A stretch of 64,000 nt of DNA from Xanthomonas citri pv. mangiferaeindicae (GTDB lineage: Bacteria > Pseudomonadota > Gammaproteobacteria > Xanthomonadales > Xanthomonadaceae): contig CP016836.1 of the NCBI GenBank assembly GCA_002240395.1, forward strand, positions 248,001 through 312,000, written 5' to 3'. The notes under the pieces were generated by a model, which did no database searches, was not told the origin of the DNA, and saw nothing but the letters and a program-made list of their open reading frames with translations. This document shows positions 1-11,379 of this stretch, in pieces; within the stretch, counting starts at the first letter, position 1, and each line of letters opens with the position of its first letter. The position numbers were made by a program, and so were the translations under genes.

Positions 1-49
1 CGCGCGAATCGAGGATTTCACGGGCGTGGATCTTGGCGATTGTGGTCAT
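1..49 (-). CDS. eno: Enolase, N-terminal fragment
   Basis: Only the first 16 codons are present; the gene runs off the left end. The peptide MTTIAKIHAREILDSR is the conserved enolase N-terminus. Enolase converts 2-phosphoglycerate to phosphoenolpyruvate in the cytoplasm. It lies downstream of kdsA on the same strand, with a 142 bp gap that holds nothing recognisable. PEP is also the co-substrate of KdsA, so the neighbourhood is metabolically coherent. Confidence 0.9.
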   Translation of the reverse strand, partial: MTTIAKIHAREILDSR

Positions 50-191
50 GGGCTCGCTGTGTCGTGTTGGACGGAAAATTCAGGGGAAACGCATTGTGGC
101 CGCAGAGGTCCGCCGATGGTGCGGATCGGTGCGGGACGTGGCGCAGGACCGTTGGATCCGTCCGATCGCGCCCCAGCCCGTGCCAGGCGGC

Positions 192-1024
<833 letters not shown>

Positions 1025-1025
<1 letters not shown>

Positions 1026-1458
1026 CAGTTTTCCTCCAACTGCCAGCAATCGCCCGTCGAAATCGTGGCGATCTCACGAAGGGGGCAATGCTCGCCGTTC
1101 AATAACGGGGGAGCCATCAACACGTAGCACGCAGTTCCGGGATTCTCGAACTCAAGGCGCGGGCAACCCGGCACCTCAAAGCTGAATCCACCGCGACCCG
1201 GCGCCAGGACTTGCATCCGCTCAAAACCCTCTCCAGCGACCTCGACAGGCTTTTGCGAAGCCTCGTCGATGATCCAGCGCACGACACCGTCTTCTTCGAC
1301 CTTGATCACGCCGCGTCTGACGGAGGCCGCCGATTCGTTGACCGATGCAGCAGAGACATCAGCCGCTTGATCCGACTTGGGAGGATCTGAAACGTCGTCA
1401 TCTGCGCAACCGACCAGCAGAGCAGCGGGGAGCACCACTGCGAACAAGGCCGATCGCC

Positions 1459-1462
<4 letters not shown>
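1025..1462 (-). CDS. Small Cys-rich lipoprotein
   Basis: Unrecognised 145-aa protein. The N-terminus is a lipoprotein signal (MRRSALFAVV, then ALLVGC, lipid-modified Cys19) followed by an acidic, Ser/Ala-rich linker. The C-terminal half has four further cysteines (GCPRL, TACYV, HCPL, DCWQL), enough for two disulfides in the periplasm. The GTG start overlaps the pyrG stop (GTGA), and its own stop overlaps the kdsA start (ATGA). It is therefore wedged by translational coupling between two essential genes. I cannot name a family or function. Confidence 0.75.
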
Positions 1463-3144
<1,682 letters not shown>

Positions 3145-3220
3145 GAGAACAGCGGTCGCTGGAAAGCCCCATTCTACAGGCTGCGGCGCCGCCGCGCTGG
3201 GCACCGGCGCCCGGATGGAC

Positions 3221-3246
3221 GAACGCCCCGGCTTGCCGGGGCGTTC
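3221..3246. terminator. Stem-loop between the 101-aa protein gene and pyrG
   Basis: A perfect 11-bp stem (GAACGCCCCGG, its complement at 3236-3246) with a CTTG loop. It lies 27 bp past the stop of the minus-strand gene ending at 3273 and upstream of pyrG. There is no T-run, so termination is inferred from position and stem strength only. Confidence 0.55.
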
Positions 3247-3272
3247 GCGGGCTGGCTACGGGAGCCGGACGG

Positions 3273-3578
3273 TCAAGCCGGCACGTCAGCCTGGTCGGCC
3301 GCGCGCTCGGACGCCTCGGTGTCGAGCTTCGCTGCATCCCCCGCTTCGTCCTCGACATCCTGCGCCTCGTTCATGGCATCGGATGCATAGGTCTCGGCGG
3401 CCGCCTGCTCGGCGGCCTGGGCGGCGGCCTCGGCGGTCTGCGCGTCCTGTTCGGCCTGCTGCGCCGCGACCTCTGCCTGGCGGACCTGCTGTTGGACGTC
3501 CTGGGCATCCTGCGCGAAGGCAGGGGCGGCGAAGGCGGTGACAGCGGCGACAGCGAACAGCAGGGTGCGGGTCTTCAT
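3273..3578 (-). CDS. Small Ala/Gln-rich periplasmic protein
   Basis: 101-aa protein with a clear Sec signal peptide (MKTRTLLFAV, cleavage after AFA). The mature part is a low-complexity helix built of AQ, AE and AA repeats (for example QAEVAAQQAEQDAQTAEAAA) and is probably a coiled coil. Strongly acidic, with no cysteines. The start is well supported by GGAGG 8 bp upstream. No family recognised; it resembles Ala-rich envelope proteins of xanthomonads in composition only. Monocistronic, divergent from parE. Confidence 0.7.
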   Translation of the reverse strand: MKTRTLLFAVAAVTAFAAPAFAQDAQDVQQQVRQAEVAAQQAEQDAQTAEAAAQAAEQAAAETYASDAMNEAQDVEDEAGDAAKLDTEASERAADQADVPA

Positions 3579-3858
3579 GGGTGAGCCTCCAATGCGGGAA
3601 AAGGTCCCGGTTGCGATACCTCGATGATGGGTGCGCCATGGGGCGCGGCGTGCCGGTTGGAAGCGGCGACGGGTCCAACCTAGCCACGCGCGACCGGCCT
3701 CAAACTGAACAACTGGCCGCTTACATCGGCTGCACACCCGCTTAACGGACGCGAAAACGCTTACATCGCGTCGTGGCGCGCTTGCGCGTCTTTCGCAGTC
3801 CGAATCGACGTCTGGGCAATTCCTTTACCATGCGCCGACCTCCCCGCAGCCTCACCGC
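3579..3858. promoter_or_regulatory. Divergent control region of the small periplasmic protein and parE
   Basis: 280 bp without a gene. It contains three CGCTTA hexamers at 3718, 3739 and 3758, about two helical turns apart; the outer two extend to CGCTTACATCG. On the minus strand, TTGAGG (3698-3703) and TAGGTT (3677-3682) form a weak -35/-10 pair with a short 15-bp spacer. No strong ribosome binding site precedes parE. Confidence 0.3.
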
Positions 3859-5748
3859 ATGAACAACCGCTACAACGCCGCCGACATCGAAGTGCTCTCG
3901 GGCCTGGACCCGGTCAAACGCCGCCCGGGCATGTACACCGACACCGCGCGCCCGAACCATCTGGCGCAGGAGGTCATCGACAACGCGGTCGACGAAGCGC
4001 TGGCCGGGCATGCACGCGGCATCGAAGTGCGGCTCTACGCCGATGGCAGTTGCGAGGTCGCCGACGATGGCCGTGGCATGCCGGTGGACATCCATCCCGA
4101 GGAGAAGATTCCGGGCGTGGAGCTGATTCTCACGCGGCTGCACGCGGGCGGCAAGTTCAACAACCGCAACTACACCTTCAGCGGCGGCCTGCACGGCGTC
4201 GGCGTCAGCGTGGTCAATGCGCTCTCGACGCTGGTCGAGGTGCATATCAAGCGCGAGGGCAGCGAGCACCGCATCACCTTCCGCGATGGCGATCGCGCCA
4301 CGCCGCTGGAAGTGGTCGGCAGCGTCGGCCGCAAGAACACCGGCACGCGCGTGCGCTTCTGGCCGGACCCGAAGTACTTCGACTCGCCGAAGTTCAGCGT
4401 CCGTGCCTTGCGCCACCTGCTGCGCGCCAAGGCAGTGCTGTGCCCCGGCCTGCGCGTCACCTTGTACGACGAGGCCAGCGGCGAGCGCGATGAGTGGTAC
4501 TACGAGGACGGTCTGCGCGATTACCTGCGCGGCGCGCTCGAGGGGCGCGAGCTGCTGCCGCCCGAACTGTTCGTCGGCGGCCTGGGCCGGGAGACCGAGA
4601 CCGTCGACTGGGCGGTCGCGTGGCTACCGGAGGGCGAACTGGTCCAGGAGAGCTACGTCAACCTGATCCCGACCGCGCAGCACGGCACCCACGTCAACGG
4701 CCTGCGTACCGGCTTCACCGATGCGCTGCGCGAGTTCTGCGATTTCCGCAGCCTGCTGCCGCGCGGGGTCAAGCTCGCGCCCGAGGACGTCTGGGACCGC
4801 GTCGCGTTCGTGCTGTCGCTGAAGATGACCGACCCGCAGTTCAGCGGCCAGACCAAGGAGCGCCTGTCGTCGCGGCAGGCGGCCGGCTTCGTCGAGGGCG
4901 CCGCCCACGACGCGTTCTCGCTGTGGCTCAACCAGCACGTCGAACTGGGCGAGCGAATCGCGCAATTGGCGATCGAGCGCGCGAGCGCGCGGCTGAAGAC
5001 CGAGAAGCAGATCGTCCGCAAGAAGGTCACCCAGGGCCCCGCCCTGCCCGGCAAGCTGGCCGATTGCATCAGCCAGGACCTCTCACGCACCGAGCTGTTC
5101 CTGGTCGAGGGCGACTCGGCCGGCGGCAGCGCCAAGCAGGCGCGCGACAAGGATTTCCAGGCGATCCTGCCGCTGCGCGGCAAGATCCTCAACACCTGGG
5201 AAGTGGCCAGCACCACCGTGCTCGGCTCGGAGGAAGTGCACAACCTCGCGGTCGCGATCGGCTGCGACCCGGGCAAGGACGACATCGCCGGGCTGCGCTA
5301 CGGCAAGGTCGTGATCCTGGCCGACGCCGACTCCGACGGCCTACACATCGCGACGCTGCTCAGCGCGCTGTTCCTGCGCCATTTCCCGGCACTGGTCGCG
5401 GCCGGCCATGTGTTCGTCGCGATGCCGCCGCTGTTCCGCGTCGACGTCGGCAAGCAGGTGTTCTACGCGCTCGACGAGGAGGAGAAGCGACTGCTGCTGG
5501 AGAAGATCGAGCGCGAAAAGCTCAAGGGGCAGGTCAATGTCACCCGCTTCAAGGGCCTGGGCGAGATGAATCCCTCGCAGCTGCGCGAATCGGCGATCCA
5601 TCCCGACACCCGGCGCCTGGTGCAACTGACCGTGGACGACGACCTGGAGACGCGCTCGCTGATCGACATGTTGTTGGCGAAGAAGCGGGCCGGAGATCGG
5701 AAGGCGTGGCTGGAGACGAAGGGCGATCTGGCAACACTGGAGGTTTGA
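3859..5748 (+). CDS. parE: DNA topoisomerase IV subunit B
   Basis: ATPase subunit of topoisomerase IV, which decatenates daughter chromosomes together with ParC. The 629-aa protein starts with MNNRYNAADIEVL, then the GHKL ATP-binding fold (EVIDNAVDEALAGH, DDGRGMPV, GLHGVGVSVVNALS). A transducer region follows, then the TOPRIM domain with LVEGDSAGGSAKQ and DADSDGLH. Length and motif order match ParE rather than the longer GyrB. No long insert or truncation is seen. The sequence just after the stop codon contains a decayed copy of the gene's own last codons. Confidence 0.96.
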   Translation: MNNRYNAADIEVLSGLDPVKRRPGMYTDTARPNHLAQEVIDNAVDEALAGHARGIEVRLYADGSCEVADDGRGMPVDIHPEEKIPGVELILTRLHAGGKFNNRNYTFSGGLHGVGVSVVNALSTLVEVHIKREGSEHRITFRDGDRATPLEVVGSVGRKNTGTRVRFWPDPKYFDSPKFSVRALRHLLRAKAVLCPGLRVTLYDEASGERDEWYYEDGLRDYLRGALEGRELLPPELFVGGLGRETETVDWAVAWLPEGELVQESYVNLIPTAQHGTHVNGLRTGFTDALREFCDFRSLLPRGVKLAPEDVWDRVAFVLSLKMTDPQFSGQTKERLSSRQAAGFVEGAAHDAFSLWLNQHVELGERIAQLAIERASARLKTEKQIVRKKVTQGPALPGKLADCISQDLSRTELFLVEGDSAGGSAKQARDKDFQAILPLRGKILNTWEVASTTVLGSEEVHNLAVAIGCDPGKDDIAGLRYGKVVILADADSDGLHIATLLSALFLRHFPALVAAGHVFVAMPPLFRVDVGKQVFYALDEEEKRLLLEKIEREKLKGQVNVTRFKGLGEMNPSQLRESAIHPDTRRLVQLTVDDDLETRSLIDMLLAKKRAGDRKAWLETKGDLATLEV

Positions 5749-5808
5749 CGGCAATTCATCCCGTCCTGCCGTGGCGACGTCCCAAGCCATCCCACACCGG
5801 AACGTGAT

Positions 5809-5880
5809 GCGTGGCGCGGTTGGAGACCAAGGGGGGTCTGGCGACTTGGAAGTCTGACCGCGATGCATGCCGCCCTGCCG
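5809..5880 (+). repeat. Decayed duplicate of the parE 3' end
   Basis: This stretch repeats 5704-5771, which spans the last parE codons, the stop and 23 bp beyond, at an offset of 105-110 bp. One frame still reads LETKGGLAT, against LETKGDLAT in parE. The similarity continues past the stop through TGACxGCxATxCAT to CCTGCCG. It carries a 5-bp insertion and scattered substitutions. Not coding. Confidence 0.7.
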
Positions 5881-5896
5881 CACTGATGGGCTGGAC

Positions 5897-5950
5897 GAAA
5901 AATCGACTCTGACCCCGATTTTGGAAATTCAACTCTGACCCTGGTTTTGG
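5897..5950. repeat. GGGGTCAG-family repeat, two direct copies
   Basis: Two head-to-tail copies of a unit with core CTCTGACCCCGATTTTGG (5907-5924) and CTCTGACCCTGGTTTTGG (5933-5950). The second ends 7 bp from the stop of the converging transporter gene. Unlike the arrays near 23.3 and 57.8 kb, I see no inverted partner here. Same repeat family as those arrays. Confidence 0.75.
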
Positions 5951-5957
5951 CGCGGCC

Positions 5958-7367
5958 TCAGCCCTGATCGGCCTGGCCGACCGCCTGCTCCGGGATGCGC
6001 CGGGTGCGGCCGAGTTGGGCGAAGATCCCGGCCGAGACCATCGTGAGCGCGCCGACGCAGATGAACGTCCAGCGGAATGCGGCGATGACCGGCTCGCCGC
6101 CGCCCGACTCGCCGAAAGCGGCCAGCAGGCCGCCGGCGGTCGCGACCCCGAGGCTCATCGCCAGCATCATCACCATCGACAGCAGGCTGTTGCCGGCACT
6201 GGCGTGCTCGCCGTCGAGGTCGCGCAGCGTCAAGGTGTTCATCGCGGTGAACTGCAGCGAGTTGACCGCGCCGAAGCACGCAAGCTGGACGATCTGCAGC
6301 CACAGCGGCTGGCCCGGATGCACCAGCGCGAAGCTCGCCATCGCCAGCCCGGTCAACAAGGTGTTGATCACCAGCACCTTGCGGTAGCCGAAGCGCTGCA
6401 CCAGCGGCACCACGATGCGCTTGGAGAACATGCCCGCGACCGCGACGGGGATCATCATCATGCCCGCGCGCGCCGGCGGCACGCCCAGACCGACCTGCAG
6501 CAGCAACGGGATCAGATACGGCATGCCGCCGCTGCCCAGCCGCGCGAACAGATTGCCGAGCACGCCGACACTGAAAGTCCGCACCCGGAACAGCGACAGC
6601 GGGAACAACGGCGCCGGGGCGCGGGCAGCGTGCAGCCAATAGGCGACCAATGCGCCGAAGCCGGCGACCAGGAGCACGACCAGCGCCGGGCCACGGGCGG
6701 CGTGTCCCGACAACGCGTCGACCGACAGCGATACCGCCGCCATGCCGAAGGCCAGCAGGCCGTAGCCAAGCAGATCGAAGCGCGACACCGACGCGCGCAG
6801 GTCGGGCATCAGCCGGAGCGTGGCCAGCGCGCCGGCCACGCCCAACGGCAGGTTGATCAGGAAGATCCAGTGCCAGCTTGCGACCTCGACCAGCCAGCCA
6901 CCGAGCGAAGGCCCGATCAACGGCCCGATCAGGCCTGGCACGGTGACGAAGGTCATCGCGGCGAGGAACTCGGTCCGCGGCACCGCACGCAGTACCGCGA
7001 GCCGGCCGATCGGCAGCAGCATGGCGCCGCCCACCCCCTGCAGCACCCGCGAGGCCACCAGCGCATGCAGCGTCTGCGACAGCGCACAGGCCAGCGAGCC
7101 CAAGGTGAAGACGACGATCGCGACCAGGAACACACGCCGGGTGCCGAAGCGGTCGGCCAGCCAGCCCGAGGCCGGGATCAGCACCGCGACCGTCAGCGCA
7201 TAGGCCACCACCACCGCCTGCATCCGCAGCGGCGACTGGTCGAGACTGGCGGCCATGGCCGGCAGCGCGGTGTTGACGATCGTGGTGTCCAGCATCTGCA
7301 TGAACACCGCCGCCGCGACCAGCCACAGCATCGGCCGGTGGGGGCGCAGGACATCGGGTCGGCTCAT
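5958..7367 (-). CDS. MFS multidrug exporter, DHA2 (14-TM) type
   Basis: 469-aa proton-driven exporter of the inner membrane. TM1 carries MQMLDTTIVNTALPAM, the D1 signature of the DHA2 (EmrB/QacA/MdtD) branch. Motif A is WLADRFGTRRVF, and motif C-like glycines lie in GVGGAMLLPIGR. Alternating hydrophobic segments continue to about residue 455. I chose the ATG at 7367 (MSRPDVL); an in-frame ATG 12 bp upstream is possible. No membrane-fusion partner gene is adjacent, so it may act alone. Substrate unknown. Convergent with parE. Confidence 0.88.
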   Translation of the reverse strand: MSRPDVLRPHRPMLWLVAAAVFMQMLDTTIVNTALPAMAASLDQSPLRMQAVVVAYALTVAVLIPASGWLADRFGTRRVFLVAIVVFTLGSLACALSQTLHALVASRVLQGVGGAMLLPIGRLAVLRAVPRTEFLAAMTFVTVPGLIGPLIGPSLGGWLVEVASWHWIFLINLPLGVAGALATLRLMPDLRASVSRFDLLGYGLLAFGMAAVSLSVDALSGHAARGPALVVLLVAGFGALVAYWLHAARAPAPLFPLSLFRVRTFSVGVLGNLFARLGSGGMPYLIPLLLQVGLGVPPARAGMMMIPVAVAGMFSKRIVVPLVQRFGYRKVLVINTLLTGLAMASFALVHPGQPLWLQIVQLACFGAVNSLQFTAMNTLTLRDLDGEHASAGNSLLSMVMMLAMSLGVATAGGLLAAFGESGGGEPVIAAFRWTFICVGALTMVSAGIFAQLGRTRRIPEQAVGQADQG

Positions 7368-7410
7368 GGCGGGCAGCATGCCGCCTTCGACGTCACGATT
7401 CCGCCAAGTG

Positions 7411-8214
7411 TCAGCCGGTCCGACTGCCCTGTGCGTGGGCGATCGCGGTCCGAAGCAAGCGCTGCAGGAGCGGCTGCAGCGCCGCGGCACGCGCCGCGTC
7501 CCAGCCGAAGCTGGTCTCGTCCATGTAGCAGCGCTGGCTGATCTCCAACTGGACCGCCTCGATGCCGTCGTCGGGCGCGGCGTAGTGCCGGGTGATGTAA
7601 CCGCCGCGGAAGCGGCCGTTGGCGACCCATTCGTAGTCCGACTGGCCTTCGAGCAAGCCGGAGATCCGCGCTTCAAGCGCCAGGCTGCAGCTGGTGCCGG
7701 CAGCGGTACCGAGGTTGAGATCGGGCAGGCGCCCGTCGAACAGGAACGGCAAGACGCCGCGGATCGAGTGGCCCTCCCACAGCACCACCCGCCGATGGCG
7801 GGCGCGCAGGCGGGCGAGTTCGTCGCGCAAGGCGGCATGGTAGGGCCGCCAGTAACGGTCGACCCGCGCCGCGATCTCGTCCGCGTCCGGCGCGGCTCCG
7901 TCGAGATAGACCGGCCCGCCGTCGAAGCGCACCTGCGGACACAGCCCAGTGGTGTTCTGCCCCGGATACAGCGACGTGTCGTCCTCCGGTCGGTTGAGGT
8001 CGATCACGTAGCGCGAGTAGCGCGGCACGAGGATCGAGGCACCGAGCGCGCGCGCGAAGGCGTACAGCCGGGACACGTGCCAGTCGGTATCCGGCACGGC
8101 CCGGGCCTCGGGGGTGAGGCGCTGTGCGATGTCGTCGGGCAGCCGGGTGCCGTCATGCGGCAGGCTGACCAGCAGCGGCGCGGTGCCGCGATGGAGTTCG
8201 AGGATATCGGCCAT
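7411..8214 (-). CDS. hutG: N-formylglutamate amidohydrolase family protein
   Basis: 267-aa cytoplasmic enzyme. The family hydrolyses N-formyl-L-glutamate to formate and glutamate, the last step of one histidine-degradation route. Motifs SLPHDGTRLP, DTDWHVSRLY, DLNRPEDD and LWEGHSI match the family and supply metal-binding His, Asp and Glu residues. No other hut gene is nearby, so the physiological substrate is inferred from family only. It is 43 bp upstream of the exporter gene on the same strand, and its start is 38 bp past the receptor gene stop. Confidence 0.82.
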   Translation of the reverse strand: MADILELHRGTAPLLVSLPHDGTRLPDDIAQRLTPEARAVPDTDWHVSRLYAFARALGASILVPRYSRYVIDLNRPEDDTSLYPGQNTTGLCPQVRFDGGPVYLDGAAPDADEIAARVDRYWRPYHAALRDELARLRARHRRVVLWEGHSIRGVLPFLFDGRLPDLNLGTAAGTSCSLALEARISGLLEGQSDYEWVANGRFRGGYITRHYAAPDDGIEAVQLEISQRCYMDETSFGWDAARAAALQPLLQRLLRTAIAHAQGSRTG

Positions 8215-8252
8215 GGCCCATTGTAGGGCCCCCGCGCCGCCGCCATCGCGCA

Positions 8253-11018
8253 CTAGAGATCCATCGACCATTCCATCTGCAGCGAACGCCCCAGGGCGTT
8301 GTAGAGCCCACGGTCGTAGAACGGCCAGTTGCCATTGGTACGGTCCACCGGCGGCTTGCGGTTGGCGATGTTGTTGACCGAGAACAGCACGCCGTAACGC
8401 TCGCCGAAGCGGTAAGAGACACTGCCGTTGAAGGTCGTCCACGGGCCGATGTCGCGGGCGCGGCCGGCCGCGTTCCAACTGCGCGCATTGCGCACGCCCC
8501 ACAACGTCGCGGCGAGCGGGCCGCGGTTCCAGGCGACGCTGGCGGTGGTGCGGTGCTGCAGCTCGTTGGAGTTGGCGCAGCACAGCAGATCCTCGACCGG
8601 ATCGTCGGCCTGCGGCTGGCGGTCGTGGCTGAGCGTGCGGTAGTAGCCCAGGTCGATATCGAAGTCGCCGACGTTGCCGGCCGTCCAGCGATAGCGGGCC
8701 GCCGCCTGCACGCCGGTCTGGCGCTGGCGCGCGAGATTGATCGGATAGGTACGGACTTCGGCGACCCCGTTGGGATCGACCGGATCGCTGTCCAGGCGCC
8801 GCTGGACCTGGGCGATCACGTCGCGACAGGTCGGCGAATCGATGTCATAGCGGGTCTGCCCGTTCTCCGACACGCCCAGCCGGCAGTTGGCCTCCAGCTC
8901 CAGGATATCGGCGATGCCCAAAAGTTCGACCTCGTCCTCGATCTCGATCGCGTTGTAGTCGAGCGACATCGTCAGCGCGTTGCCCGGCGTCGACCACACC
9001 ACGCCGTAGGTGAACGTCCGCGCGGTGATGTCGCGCAGGTCACGGTTGCCCTGCCCCAGATGCCGGGTGGACTGGTCGGCCTGCGGGCAGGCCTCGTAGT
9101 CGTCGACGCCATAGCCCGCCTGCCGGCAGCGGTAATAGTCGGTGGTGGTGGTGAACCCGCTGGTCTCCGATGCGTAGAGGTAGAACATGTCCGGCGAACG
9201 GAACGCGGTGGCGTAGCTGCCGCGCAGCAGCAGGTTGTCCAGCGGGCGGAACTCCAGGCCGGCCTTCCAGGTGGGCTTGCCGTTGCCGCCGCCATCGAGC
9301 GCGTACTTGTCGTAGCGCCCCGACAGGTTGATGTCGAAGTTTCCGGTCACCGGCACCTGGAACTCGACGCCGGCCGCGTAGAGGTCGCGCTCGCCACGGG
9401 CGATCGTGCCACCACCGGCATTGCGGAACAGGTCGCGCGCATCGGCCGATTGCGAACGATTGGAGAAGCGCTCGCGTTGCCCCTGTACGATCGCCGCGAA
9501 GCCCACCGGGCCGGCGGGCAATGTGAACAGCTCGGCATGGGTGAGCAGCGCCGTGCCGCCTTGGTTCCAGGCGGTGGACTTGGCGCGATTGATCGCGCTC
9601 CAGGCGTCGTACTGCTCGGGCGTGATCGGCCGGTACAGGGTCGCCTCGTCGGGGGCGTAAATCGGATATCCGGCCGCGTCCACACCCAGCTTCGGCCCCA
9701 GGTAATGGTCATCGACGCCGTTGCGCGCGAGGAAATCCGTGGCCTTGCGGATGGCCCCGGTGCCCGAACGGTTGAGATACACGTCGTAATCGAAGCCGCT
9801 GTCGCCCAGTGTGCCGCGCACGCCGGCCGCGACGTTGTAGCTACGGGTGTAGACGCGCTGGTCCTTGGCATGCAGGCCCACTTCCTCGGGCGCGAAGATG
9901 CGTTGCCACTGCTCGTAGCGACCAGTGGTCTGGTTGTAGAAGCTCTGGTTCCACGACGGGCTGCCGCCGGTGTACGTCGGCCGGCTGTAGCTGAGCAATA
10001 CATCGGTATAGAACTCGGCATGCTCGCCAAGCGCACGGCGCAGGAACAGACTGCCGCTGGCACTCTCCGATTCGCTGAGCAGCGAAGCCGTGCCGACATT
10101 GCGCAGACTGCCGCAGTAGCGGCCGCCCCCGTCGATGTCGCGCAGCGCGTACTCGGTACTGCCGCCATACAGATACGACAGCGGCGCGCAGGTCGCCGCG
10201 CCGGGATCGATGTAGCCCGTCGCACCGGCGGTCAGATCCTGGCGCAGGAACGTGCGCGCCGGATCGACCGGGCCGGTCGGATTGTCGGCCGCGCTGTCGG
10301 TGGCATCGCGCTCGAAGGCATAGATCGGCTTCTGCGTTTCGTACTGCAAGCCGTAGCTGATGTCCCAGCCCGCGAACGCATGGCCGGCGCTGAACTGCAA
10401 CCGGTGATTCTCGCCACCGCCGTCGCTGTAGCCGCCGACGCGATAGCGCGCATGCACGCTCTCGATGCGGTCCTTGAGCACGATGTTGACCACGCCGGCA
10501 ATCGCCGCCGAGCCGTAGACCGACGATTGCCCGCCAGTCAGCACATCGACCCGCTCGACCATGCCCATCGGGATGTTGGCGATATCGACAATGCTGGTAT
10601 TGCCGTTGTAGCCCAGTGGGTAGCTGTTGACGGGCCGGCCGTTGATCAGCGTGAGCGTGTAACTCGGCGACAGGCCGAACAGGCTCACGGTCTTGGCGCC
10701 GGGCGTGTAGGTGCCAGTGCTTTGCGCGTCCTGGACGGGCCCACTGGACTGCGGCAGCGCGCGCAAAGCATCGAACAGATTGGTGAATCCCTGCTGCTCC
10801 ATCTGCTCGGCGGTGATCGTGGTGACCGGCGACGGCCCTTCGATCTGCGCCCGTGGAATCAGCGATCCGGTGACCCGGATCGCATCGATGTCGGTGGGTT
10901 GGCCTGTGGGCCGGGCGTCGTCCGGTGGCTCGGTAGGCGACGGTGCAGGTGTCTGTGCGGACACGGTGCCCGACACCAGGGCCACGGCGATCAACATCGA
11001 CAAGGGACGGCTGCGCAT
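8253..11018 (-). CDS. TonB-dependent outer-membrane receptor (glycan locus)
   Basis: 921-aa receptor with a signal peptide (MRSRPLSML, cleavage near VSA), a TonB-box-like stretch DIDAIRVTGS, and a plug domain at about residues 60-180 with GPSPVTTITAEQM and LINGRPVNSYPLG. A large beta-barrel follows. The start has a strong GGGAGAG ribosome site. It imports a ligand in a TonB/ExbBD-driven manner. It faces a LacI regulator, a GH92 enzyme and a protease, so the ligand is inferred to be mannose-containing oligosaccharide or glycopeptide. The last residue is Leu rather than the more usual aromatic. Confidence 0.9.
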   Translation of the reverse strand: MRSRPLSMLIAVALVSGTVSAQTPAPSPTEPPDDARPTGQPTDIDAIRVTGSLIPRAQIEGPSPVTTITAEQMEQQGFTNLFDALRALPQSSGPVQDAQSTGTYTPGAKTVSLFGLSPSYTLTLINGRPVNSYPLGYNGNTSIVDIANIPMGMVERVDVLTGGQSSVYGSAAIAGVVNIVLKDRIESVHARYRVGGYSDGGGENHRLQFSAGHAFAGWDISYGLQYETQKPIYAFERDATDSAADNPTGPVDPARTFLRQDLTAGATGYIDPGAATCAPLSYLYGGSTEYALRDIDGGGRYCGSLRNVGTASLLSESESASGSLFLRRALGEHAEFYTDVLLSYSRPTYTGGSPSWNQSFYNQTTGRYEQWQRIFAPEEVGLHAKDQRVYTRSYNVAAGVRGTLGDSGFDYDVYLNRSGTGAIRKATDFLARNGVDDHYLGPKLGVDAAGYPIYAPDEATLYRPITPEQYDAWSAINRAKSTAWNQGGTALLTHAELFTLPAGPVGFAAIVQGQRERFSNRSQSADARDLFRNAGGGTIARGERDLYAAGVEFQVPVTGNFDINLSGRYDKYALDGGGNGKPTWKAGLEFRPLDNLLLRGSYATAFRSPDMFYLYASETSGFTTTTDYYRCRQAGYGVDDYEACPQADQSTRHLGQGNRDLRDITARTFTYGVVWSTPGNALTMSLDYNAIEIEDEVELLGIADILELEANCRLGVSENGQTRYDIDSPTCRDVIAQVQRRLDSDPVDPNGVAEVRTYPINLARQRQTGVQAAARYRWTAGNVGDFDIDLGYYRTLSHDRQPQADDPVEDLLCCANSNELQHRTTASVAWNRGPLAATLWGVRNARSWNAAGRARDIGPWTTFNGSVSYRFGERYGVLFSVNNIANRKPPVDRTNGNWPFYDRGLYNALGRSLQMEWSMDL

Positions 11019-11186
11019 CTGATCTCTCCCATCAGGACGTGAGGCACGCGCGGCGTGCGCGCCGGCGTGTCGTGGCACCGCAGTGCCGGATCGTTCACAT
11101 GTCGCAATGCCTTCGCCGCCGGAAGACACTCGCAGCGAACGCTTGGCCGGACGATGCCGCCCCCTCGGCAGCGCCCTGGCGATCGA

Positions 11187-11201
11187 TTTAATCGTTTCAA
11201 A
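11187..11201. promoter_or_regulatory. Second, imperfect LacI-family operator candidate
   Basis: TTTAATCGTTTCAAA, centred on CG, with 4 of 6 half-site positions symmetric. It lies 169 bp upstream of the TonB receptor gene, in the same divergent region as the perfect palindrome at 11302. Confidence 0.3.
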
Positions 11202-11301
11202 TACCAGTGTCACGCTGCACTGCGGCAAGCATGTTCGCGATTCGAGGCACGCGAGAGCGGCAAGCGACAGTGACACCACACGCTCGGGCAAAGCCTGTTT
11301 T

Positions 11302-11311
11302 CAAGCGCTTG
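11302..11311. promoter_or_regulatory. LacI-family operator
   Basis: Perfect palindrome CAAGCGCTTG, 69 bp upstream of the lacI-type start, in the 361-bp gap (11019-11379) between receptor and regulator. Central CG and AAGCGCTT half-sites are typical of LacI-family boxes. Predicted autoregulation and control of the divergent receptor. The rest of the gap shows no gene. Confidence 0.6.
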
Positions 11312-11379
11312 TTGCAATGCGGTTTGCCAAGCGCAGGGATTTTCTGCAGGATCGATGCACCTCTTAAAACGATCCAGCC

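Noticed and set aside
5749..5880. Small gene after parE
   Set aside because: The only coding look comes from the duplicated parE tail; no start codon with a ribosome site.
8553..11042. 829-codon plus-strand frame opposite the first TonB receptor
   Set aside because: No motif or signal; codon use mirrors the receptor gene. Antisense shadow.
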